Translations under genes and position numbers: made by a program
DNA from: JAZDKP01 sp043802925
Lineage (GTDB): Bacteria; Fibrobacterota; OXYB2-FULL-49-7; JAEUSG01
Length of the DNA: 22,043 bases
Assembly: GCA_043802925.1 (NCBI GenBank)
Contig: JAZDKP010000236.1
Span: 1 to 22,043, forward strand
Direction: 5' to 3'
Shown here: positions 6,296 to 13,103 of the stretch, piece after piece
How the letters are laid out: each line of letters begins with the position of its first letter
Numbering within the stretch: position 1 is the first letter of the stretch
Notes under the pieces: model-generated
Database searches by the model: none
Seen by the model: only the letters and a program-made list of their open reading frames with translations
What the model was told of the DNA's origin: nothing

Positions 6296-9200
6296 TGGCA
6301 GACTCGCGCACCTCCTGCCCCCCCCCCGTATCCGTAATAACTCCCGGCAAAGTCATATCCAAACCAGTTGAACTGCGGATAATAACGGGAAGGCGGATAC
6401 TGAAACGTGTTCCAATCATGCTCGATCAATTGCGCCTGCTGCGGTTCAAAGCCTCTGGCTTTCCATCCGCGGTTCGCCCAATGATAGGCATAGATGCTGA
6501 AGCCCCAGCCGTGCATGGCAAAGGCGTCGAGCGAGGCGTCGTACAGCGTTGCCACCATTTCCGCGGCGACCTTGTCCTTGTTCTTTCCCGCTATCCTCAG
6601 CAGCCATTCTTCCTTTTCTCCGGGCAATAGCTTGCTACGGAACGTCTCAAAGGTAATATCAAGCTCCTTGTTCGTCCAGGGCACGCTAATCGTGCCTTCG
6701 TGCCGGTAGCTCCTGTTGTTGCGCACAAAGGTAAGGTGGTACGACAAGTTGCCGCGATGTTTTTCTTCCACAGGGATCTCGATCCGTTTCTGTTCGTTAT
6801 TGAGTTCAAGCCATTGTTGCGACACAACCTCGTTTTTATGCTCAATCTCGTAGAGCACCCGGACCTTGTCGTAGCCCGAACCAATAACGAACACCGCCTT
6901 CTCGCCGGGTTCACACTGCGCCGTGATCTGTTCGAACCAATCCGGCATTGCATAAGGAAGCGTGTTTTCCTTGTCGGAAAAGAGAGTGAAATACCGGATG
7001 TCCTTGACCTCCTGGCCTGCCGGGTCTTTCGTATAGCCTTCCAGCACGTACACACCCTGTGGCAATTTTTTAAGCGCCGCGAGGTTGAGTTCTTTTTCCT
7101 TTTGCGTGTCAAATTCCGTTTCAAGTACTTTGTCGCCTTTCCGCCATCCGGCCATGTTCATTTCATCAGCGTAAAGGTCGAGTGGGAACAGCGATTCATG
7201 TTGGACTTGCGTCATCACAACGGTGTCGGGAAGGGCCCATAACCGGCTTCGGTACACCTTGGCAGGCGTGTTGAGCCGATAGAGGAGTATCTTTCCTTTT
7301 ACAGGTTCAGGGGTCCCGTTCAGGTTTGCTGTGTTAACCGGAAATGTAATCCCGGCCGCTTTATTGACCTGCTGCGGTATTCCGACATGCAGCGTGAGTG
7401 ACGTATAGCCGATGTTTACATAACCGCTTGCGGACCGGGTCTCGCCGGTCACATCGGTCACGTCAAAATAGACGGTATAGTTGAATACGGGATTTTCACT
7501 CTTTGGGACAGCCGGATCCGGAATCGCCGTGAAATCAACGGCAAAACCTCCGGTGTCGTTGGTGGACACATAACCATTGCAGATTTCCATTTGCGTGGAC
7601 CAGCACGCCGGACGCCATCCGCACCACCACCAGTCCGGGAAGTGCGCCTGCCGTACCACGCGGTACTTGACCTTGGCCCCGTCAATCGCTGATCCGGCAT
7701 ACGCTTTGGCGACTCCGTCCAAATGCACGGTCTCGCCAAGCCTGCCGGTCCCCTTGAACGGGTTGACCACGACCTCAAACTTCGGCCGCTTGTAGTCTTC
7801 CACGGAAATGCCGACCTCGCCGTTGCCACCGCGGAGGGTCATCCGGCCGTTCAACGCGCTCACCGGCGCGGTGAATGACCCGTGTATGGAACCGTACTTG
7901 TTCGACGTCAGGTTCAGTTGCGCCACCTCCTGATTATTGACATCGTATAACCGGACCGTAGTAGATACGCCCGCGGCCACTTCATTTTTCTCGCCGGTCG
8001 TGCGCAGCATTATCCCTTTGAAATAGAGGGTCTGGCCCGGCCGGTAGATGGCGCGATCCGTGAAAAAGAACGTTCGCATATACATTGACCGGTCCGGCTT
8101 CTCGTACCGGTATAAGGAGTAGTTGTTGTCGGCCAGATACAGGCGGTCCTCTCCTTTGATGAATTCGAGCGTACAGTGATAGTAGTTTCCCCGTTTGACT
8201 GGCGGAACGCTGATGTGACCCTCCGGGTCTGTCACGTAGGTCCCATGAAGGACCTTCTTGTACTTGCGTACTTTTTCGTCATAAACCTGATTCCACATCT
8301 TTACGGTCACGCATTTCAGGGGCGTGCCCTGCTCGCGTTCCAGCACGTAGAATTCGTGTCCGCCCACCGCTCCTGGCTGCGGGCGATCGACATAGCTGAT
8401 ATGCGATATCTGCGTGGTACTGTACGCGATGGCCTGGCCTTCATGCGCGAACCGCGGATCAGAGGAGGCCAGTATCAGGTAATGGCCCACGCCTGCGGCA
8501 GGGATCTCGACCTCTGCCGAGTGGGCTTGATAATCACCCGGATCCGGCGCGTTTGTGGTCCACGCTTTGACCGGCGTGAGCCTGGCAAAGGCAAGCATGA
8601 GGCTGTCGGAGCCATCGTGCTGCTCGACCATTGTCCGGTACTGCTCAAGGTCGATACGGATCTGCCGCCAGTGGATCTTGTCCATGTTCCGGTAGGTCAG
8701 CAATGCCTTGAACGGTTTATCCGGAACGTTCACATATTCGTTCGTAAACCCAAGGGTCTTGGCCTTGATTTGGGCTGCCAGGTATGCGCAATGCTGCGCG
8801 CCAAAGGACTCCGGGAAGGTTGTTTGCGCCTTCGCACATATCGCAAGGGCCTGCTTGTTCATCCACCGGTGTTGTTCATTACTCCGGGGCTGGTAGGTGC
8901 CGGCCCATTCGCGGTAAAGGGAGGCAATCGTAAAGGTGGCTTCCGTAGATGACGGACTCTTCGGAAACCGTTTTTCAAGGACCTGAAGCGCATTCAGATA
9001 CGCTGAATCCTTTTCAGCAAAAACAGCGTGTTGCCTGACAAAAGCCAGCCGTTTGAGATCCGCGTCGATCAGCGCCTCAGGATTGCGGTCCTTGGCATGG
9101 AACGCGATCAGTTCCTGCAGTATCCTGATAGCGTGGTACTTGAGCGACGTAGTGTCCTGCGTGGTAATCGGCAGCGTTGCGAACTCGTCAAAAGGCAAAA

Positions 9201-9906
9201 AATAATCTTTACTGTTCAAGGTAAATTCGAAAGCGGGCTTTGTGAGGCCGCCATCGTCCGCAGAAAAGAAATCAATGGCCCGGTGTGCCAGGAAGTCATA
9301 GAGCGTTGGCCGGAGCTTCTGGTCTTCCGTCCGATCGGCAATCGTTTCATCGTAAATATCGATCCGCGTCTTCTTCAGCCCCTCCTTGTCCTGCAACGAC
9401 AGCTCGTATTCCGTCCTCATTTTGTCCATAATCGTCTGCAGGTCCCAGGTATGGATGTCCTTTGGGCTGAAGTTCACGGTATGGGAACGGTCGTAGAAAC
9501 GGTAGCGGTTGTTCTGGTAATAGTGCCAGTAGCATTCCGCGAGCATGGAATGGAGCATGGGCGCAACCGGGAACCTGGCTTCCGCGATCTCCGTGTTCAG
9601 CCGGTCCAGCGATTTCACAAAGGCGTCTTCAGCCTTATCGGAGTCGAAATCCATCATGAAAGCAATGGCTTTGATCATCTGGTCTGCATTCTGGGCGGCC
9701 TTGGCTTTTTCATAGATTTTGCCAACGATTTTCAGCGCCGACTCAGTGAGTCCTTCATTTTTAAGCGAGTCTATCTTGCGCCAATCGGCCTGGTATTTTT
9801 CATTAGGCATGGTGGAGACTCCATTCGTTTCCTGGCAAAAAACAAATGCCAGACACAAAATCGCCGTTACCACACAGGTACGGCCTATGTCCGCCGCATA
9901 TTTCAT
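6265..9906 (-). CDS. Alpha-2-macroglobulin family protein, N-terminal part (ends prematurely after a G10 tract)
   Basis: Starts at the ATG at 9,906 with AAGGAG 5 bases upstream. Residues 1-29 look like a Sec signal peptide (basic start, then CVVTAILCLAFVFC); the cysteine at 24 follows Phe and does not fit a lipobox. Residues 30-380 are a helical N-terminal region. The MG2 hallmark TDRAIYRPGQTLYFKG lies near 616-631. Further macroglobulin-like beta domains follow, including AYAGSAIDGAKVKYRVV and a Trp-rich WWWCGWRP loop. The protein then runs into a Tyr/Gly-rich segment (GSYYGYGGG) encoded by ten consecutive Gs and ends 17 codons after the tract. The next frame carries the rest of the family. 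The substrate trap needs the thioester of the other part, so this product alone should be inactive. No pbpC partner is in the window. The radical SAM gene lies 98 bp upstream on the same strand. Confidence 0.9.
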   Translation of the reverse strand: MKYAADIGRTCVVTAILCLAFVFCQETNGVSTMPNEKYQADWRKIDSLKNEGLTESALKIVGKIYEKAKAAQNADQMIKAIAFMMDFDSDKAEDAFVKSLDRLNTEIAEARFPVAPMLHSMLAECYWHYYQNNRYRFYDRSHTVNFSPKDIHTWDLQTIMDKMRTEYELSLQDKEGLKKTRIDIYDETIADRTEDQKLRPTLYDFLAHRAIDFFSADDGGLTKPAFEFTLNSKDYFLPFDEFATLPITTQDTTSLKYHAIRILQELIAFHAKDRNPEALIDADLKRLAFVRQHAVFAEKDSAYLNALQVLEKRFPKSPSSTEATFTIASLYREWAGTYQPRSNEQHRWMNKQALAICAKAQTTFPESFGAQHCAYLAAQIKAKTLGFTNEYVNVPDKPFKALLTYRNMDKIHWRQIRIDLEQYRTMVEQHDGSDSLMLAFARLTPVKAWTTNAPDPGDYQAHSAEVEIPAAGVGHYLILASSDPRFAHEGQAIAYSTTQISHISYVDRPQPGAVGGHEFYVLEREQGTPLKCVTVKMWNQVYDEKVRKYKKVLHGTYVTDPEGHISVPPVKRGNYYHCTLEFIKGEDRLYLADNNYSLYRYEKPDRSMYMRTFFFTDRAIYRPGQTLYFKGIMLRTTGEKNEVAAGVSTTVRLYDVNNQEVAQLNLTSNKYGSIHGSFTAPVSALNGRMTLRGGNGEVGISVEDYKRPKFEVVVNPFKGTGRLGETVHLDGVAKAYAGSAIDGAKVKYRVVRQAHFPDWWWCGWRPACWSTQMEICNGYVSTNDTGGFAVDFTAIPDPAVPKSENPVFNYTVYFDVTDVTGETRSASGYVNIGYTSLTLHVGIPQQVNKAAGITFPVNTANLNGTPEPVKGKILLYRLNTPAKVYRSRLWALPDTVVMTQVQHESLFPLDLYADEMNMAGWRKGDKVLETEFDTQKEKELNLAALKKLPQGVYVLEGYTKDPAGQEVKDIRYFTLFSDKENTLPYAMPDWFEQITAQCEPGEKAVFVIGSGYDKVRVLYEIEHKNEVVSQQWLELNNEQKRIEIPVEEKHRGNLSYHLTFVRNNRSYRHEGTISVPWTNKELDITFETFRSKLLPGEKEEWLLRIAGKNKDKVAAEMVATLYDASLDAFAMHGWGFSIYAYHWANRGWKARGFEPQQAQLIEHDWNTFQYPPSRYYPQFNWFGYDFAGSYYGYGGGAGGARVCQWRQWRWLHP
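6318..6327 (-). repeat. G10 homopolymer at the frameshift point
   Basis: The minus strand has ten consecutive Gs inside codons for a Gly-rich loop of the alpha-2-macroglobulin gene. Eleven or eight Gs would join the 5' frame to the 3' frame and restore one long protein. With ten, translation stops at 6,265. Such tracts slip during replication and are also a common sequencing or assembly error. Confidence 0.9.
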
Positions 9907-9919
9907 GGCAGCTCCTTTT

Positions 9920-9947
9920 CGGTTCTCTTTTAATCATCGAGAGACCG
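9920..9947 (-). promoter_or_regulatory. Small hairpin in the leader of the alpha-2-macroglobulin gene
   Basis: On the minus strand, CGGTCTCT pairs with AGAGAACCG across an 11-base loop with one bulged A, ending just before the AAGGAG ribosome binding site. It may influence translation, or be chance. It has no T-run and is not a terminator. Confidence 0.25.
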
Positions 9948-10004
9948 GCCTTCTTCAACGGAGGGGTGGCTGGATTGAGAACGTTGCCCTGAAAGGGCCT
10001 CCCC

Positions 10005-11672
10005 TCACTCAAACACCACGGACCCGCTTTTCGGATCCGGCTTGCTTTTCAGCTGCCCGACCAGGCCTTCAATCGTTTCCCAGTAAACCGGGTTTTCTTT
10101 CCCGGTCACCAGCCGTTCGCGGATGAGTTCGCCCCGGGCCCGGTCTATCCGGGCCAGCACGCCGCCGTTGCGGACCATCATTTTCTCGACATTGCCGTAG
10201 GGCGGCTGCATGGAGGTGATTTGCCGCATCATGCCCGGAATGAGCGACTGGGCGGTCGTGCTGTCCATGGTATTGTGCCGCCATTCGTGCATGTATCCGG
10301 AGAGCCCGTATTTGTCGCGCTCCTGCCTCGAAAACACGGGGGCGAGCGGCGCCAGGAGAAACGAAAACAGGACGAGTTGGTTGACGGAATGGGTCGGCAC
10401 GGGAAAGCGGTTGATGTTTTCCACCGTCCGTTGGGTAGAGCCTTCCGTTTCCCCCGGAAACCCCACGATAAAATAAGCGTCGAGGGAAATACCGTTGTCC
10501 GCCATGGCCTGCACGGCGCGCTGATAATCCTTGACACGGCACGGCTTTGCGATATTCGCCAGAATGGCGTCGTCCGCGGACTCCATGCCGATTTTCAGCA
10601 GCCGGCACCCAGAGACTTTCAGTTTTTCAGCCAGGGGGCCGTCGATAAAACGGGCGTCGAACAGGGAATGCCATTCCAGGGGGCTTTTCATATCGATGAA
10701 CGCGTCGAGGAAACGCTGCAACGTGCCGCGCGTGCCGCAAAAGTTGTCGTCGCAGAAATGGATGGTGCTGACGCGGTCGCCGTGGGCCTGCAGGAGGTCT
10801 TCGACTTCGTGCCGGAAATCCTCCTGCCCTTTTTCGAGGTACCCCGAAATCCTCTGGAAATTGCAGAACTTGCACCGGTACGGGCACCCGCGGGAATGAA
10901 TCAGGGGCACGGTCAGCCGCATTTCATCCTTCCGGAACCGGGACCAGCGGATGGCGGGCACAATGGGTTCGTTGGCGATGAACGTGGAGGAAAAAGACCA
11001 GGTGCCATTGTTGAAGGCTGCGCAATTGGGCAGGGAGGAGACCATAGCCTTGACAGAGGTCCCCTTTTTGACGGCGGTCAGGACATCGGAAGCGATTGTC
11101 AATTGCGGATCCGTAATGATGAAAAGGTCGGCGCCGCACCCGTCGTCCGCGTCCTGCCCCAGGAAAAGATGGTCCGAATGGCAGGGCGCGTATAATTCGT
11201 CTTTTTCTTCAAGCAGTTTTTTCCGGATCGTCCACGACCGGTCAACCAGCGCCCCGCCGCAGACAATGAAGGCGTCCGGCGCAAACCTGCGCACCGCGGC
11301 CGTTGCGGCCTTAAGCATCTGCTTGTTGGGAAGCAGCGTGGTGGAGAGGAACACCGCCTTACAGGAGGCCTTGAAAAGTTCGGTCACGCGATTTGTCTCA
11401 AGGTCCAGGTAAAAAACCATTTCAACGGTAAAACCACGATCGCTTAATATCTGCTTTAGAGCGTAGCACACAAAAGGCGGCGCGTCAAAACCGGTGGGAT
11501 CGCAATTGAAGGAAGGATCGCGCAAGACTTTGTACAGCCCGGGCACGTCGCAGAACACGTTGTTGCGGATAAGGTAGAAAGGACTTTCGAGCGCAAACGA
11601 ACGATCCGCGCTGTAACCGGAAAAACCGCCCACAACGATGGCGTCGATGTCCGAGGAGGTGTTATGCGGCAT
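10005..11672 (-). CDS. Cobalamin-type radical SAM enzyme
   Basis: The product is 555 residues if started at the ATG at 11,672, which has AAAGGGAA suitably placed. A longer frame to 11,786 crosses the divergent promoter and is rejected. The N-terminal 150 residues resemble the degenerate B12-binding Rossmann domain of B12/radical SAM proteins (AVFLSTTLLPNKQMLK ... APDAFIVCGGALV). The radical SAM core follows, with the 4Fe-4S motif C263-x3-C267-x2-C270 (GCPYRCKFCNF), then HFCDDNFCG, GMESADDAIL and YFIVGFPGETEGS. The C-terminus holds WRHNTMDSTTAQ. The overall layout recalls the PhpK-like radical SAM methyltransferase group, but this is from memory and the substrate is unknown. The gene is divergent from a cysteine-less radical SAM homologue and shares its promoter region, so the two probably work together. 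Confidence 0.85.
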   Translation of the reverse strand: MPHNTSSDIDAIVVGGFSGYSADRSFALESPFYLIRNNVFCDVPGLYKVLRDPSFNCDPTGFDAPPFVCYALKQILSDRGFTVEMVFYLDLETNRVTELFKASCKAVFLSTTLLPNKQMLKAATAAVRRFAPDAFIVCGGALVDRSWTIRKKLLEEKDELYAPCHSDHLFLGQDADDGCGADLFIITDPQLTIASDVLTAVKKGTSVKAMVSSLPNCAAFNNGTWSFSSTFIANEPIVPAIRWSRFRKDEMRLTVPLIHSRGCPYRCKFCNFQRISGYLEKGQEDFRHEVEDLLQAHGDRVSTIHFCDDNFCGTRGTLQRFLDAFIDMKSPLEWHSLFDARFIDGPLAEKLKVSGCRLLKIGMESADDAILANIAKPCRVKDYQRAVQAMADNGISLDAYFIVGFPGETEGSTQRTVENINRFPVPTHSVNQLVLFSFLLAPLAPVFSRQERDKYGLSGYMHEWRHNTMDSTTAQSLIPGMMRQITSMQPPYGNVEKMMVRNGGVLARIDRARGELIRERLVTGKENPVYWETIEGLVGQLKSKPDPKSGSVVFE

Positions 11673-11717
11673 ACGGTGTTCCCTTTCTTTTTTAATCGGA
11701 TTGAGTGAGTGATAAAT

Positions 11718-11753
11718 AATATATTGAACTTTATTCACACCATGCAATATATT
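11718..11753. promoter_or_regulatory. Overlapping divergent promoters built on a perfect inverted repeat
   Basis: AATATATTG (11,718-11,726) and CAATATATT (11,745-11,753) are perfect 9-bp inverted copies, 18 bp apart. Rightward, TTGAAC (11,724-11,729) and TATATT (11,748-11,753) make a promoter with an 18-bp spacer. Leftward, TTGCAT (complement of 11,742-11,747) and TATATT (complement of 11,718-11,723) make a promoter of the same geometry. The two cannot be occupied by RNA polymerase at once, and the repeat could also be an operator. The 116-bp gap holds nothing else. Confidence 0.6.
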
Positions 11754-11788
11754 GTTTGGCGGAGGGAAAATCAGGCAAAGCCGCATCC

Positions 11789-13096
11789 ATGAAACCTACT
11801 CTTCTGCTTCTCTGGCCGGCCTTTGACCGTACCGGCGGCTGCGACTTTAATCCCATCCAGCATATCTTTGGGAGCCGTAACCACATCCTTCCCTATCCCC
11901 TGCTTGTTGCGGCCGCTGCCTGGGAGGAACAGTTTGACATTACGCTGACAGATGAAAACATTCGTCCTGTTACCCAGCAGGAACTGATGGCCACGGACCG
12001 CTTGATTGTTTATGCCGGTCCGTTTCAGGAGGAATCCTCGCGAAACCTGGCCGCCCGGGCATCGTCACTCAACCGGCAAGTCTGTTTATGGGGTCCATCC
12101 GCACCCGGATTGATGGGAGCGCCATTTTCCGGACTGCCCCCCATCAACCCGGAGAAAAACCCGAAATACGGACTGGTCGATTTTTCTTTGTACGGAATAC
12201 CCGCACTCCAATTTTCCGAGGGAATCAACGGCTTTTTTGATTTTACCCGGCCAGCGATTGACGGCCGGCATCACCCGCGCCGGCCCATCCCCCCGGTCCT
12301 TGCCGACCTTGAGACCCTGTACCGAGGCACCCGTGGCGGAACCACCGTGTATGTACCGGACGATAATATTTTCGGGGATGCCGGGGATTCGGCAAGCCGA
12401 AGCGAATTGCCCTTGCTTTTTAATGCCGTGGCAAAATGGCAAAAGGAGCACGAGCACCCCTTCGAATTCTTCATCCGCTGCCCGGCCCTGTTGGCGGAAC
12501 AGGAGGATTTGCATTCCATCATGATTCGCGCCGGTATTTCCATCCTGTTCCTTGAAATACCCGTGGACAATTCCAAAACATGGGCCTCGGTCACCCTGCG
12601 ACGCATTGTAAAACTCCGGGATGCCGGGTTTGGCGTTTTTGCGGCTTTCAAGGCGGACGGAATTGATAACGATGCGGTGGACGTCCCCTCTCTGATAACA
12701 CTGATGCAGACCGTTGCGGTGCCCATGGGTTGCCTGCTGGAAACCGCTACCGTTACAAATGATTTTCCCAGTCCCAGGCAGGCAGGTTTTACAAAGGCGG
12801 TATATCAGCCCGGCCCTTACTTTGAACGTTGCCTCAAATGGGTGGAATCATGGAATTCCGAGGGCTCTCAGACGTCGGAAAAGGGCTCGGTGCCCGCCAA
12901 CCTCAGATTATCGCGGATTATAAGGAACATGCTGATTCAAGGGCTGAAATCCAATTACAAGATTTTGTATTGGAAATACCTTTTTATCTCAATAAAACGC
13001 TTTAGGAAAAACACGACAAAACTGGCATTAGCCCTTTATTTATCATATTTTTACAATGTATTATACCCCTTGGGGGATTTAAAAGAAAATCCATAG
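11789..13096 (+). CDS. Radical-SAM-like protein that has lost all cluster cysteines (DUF4070-type)
   Basis: The start chosen is the ATG at 11,789 (MKPTLLLLWPAFDRTGG), which fits the family; a TTG at 11,756 is possible. The product is 435 residues. Residues 1-110 resemble a B12-binding domain (LPYPLLVAAAAWEEQFDITL). Residues 130-320 follow the radical SAM core of DUF4070-type proteins (YRGTRGGTTVYVPDDNIFG; FNAVAKWQKEHEHPFEFF). The C-terminus has the typical YFERCLKWVE ... LKSNYKILYWKYLF tail. Where the family has CxxxCxxC, this protein reads QFSEGINGFFDFTRP: the three cysteines are replaced by I146, F150 and T153. It therefore cannot bind the radical SAM 4Fe-4S cluster in the usual way and is likely a pseudoenzyme, with a scaffold, ligand-sensing or partner role. 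It is divergent from an intact radical SAM gene and 7 bp upstream of a sensor kinase gene. Confidence 0.75.
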   Translation: MKPTLLLLWPAFDRTGGCDFNPIQHIFGSRNHILPYPLLVAAAAWEEQFDITLTDENIRPVTQQELMATDRLIVYAGPFQEESSRNLAARASSLNRQVCLWGPSAPGLMGAPFSGLPPINPEKNPKYGLVDFSLYGIPALQFSEGINGFFDFTRPAIDGRHHPRRPIPPVLADLETLYRGTRGGTTVYVPDDNIFGDAGDSASRSELPLLFNAVAKWQKEHEHPFEFFIRCPALLAEQEDLHSIMIRAGISILFLEIPVDNSKTWASVTLRRIVKLRDAGFGVFAAFKADGIDNDAVDVPSLITLMQTVAVPMGCLLETATVTNDFPSPRQAGFTKAVYQPGPYFERCLKWVESWNSEGSQTSEKGSVPANLRLSRIIRNMLIQGLKSNYKILYWKYLFISIKRFRKNTTKLALALYLSYFYNVLYPLGDLKENP

Positions 13097-13103
13097 GTTC
13101 CAA

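Noticed and set aside
9028..9933. Open frame of 301 codons on the plus strand opposite the macroglobulin gene
   Set aside because: Antisense of a well-supported coding region, with no start signal and no recognisable domain.
9986..9998. Hairpin GCCCTGAAAGGGC after the radical SAM gene, possible terminator
   Set aside because: Only a 5-bp stem and no T-run on either strand.
11673..11786. Longer N-terminus of the radical SAM gene starting at 11,786
   Set aside because: It would run through the divergent promoter region and lacks a ribosome binding site; the ATG at 11,672 has one.
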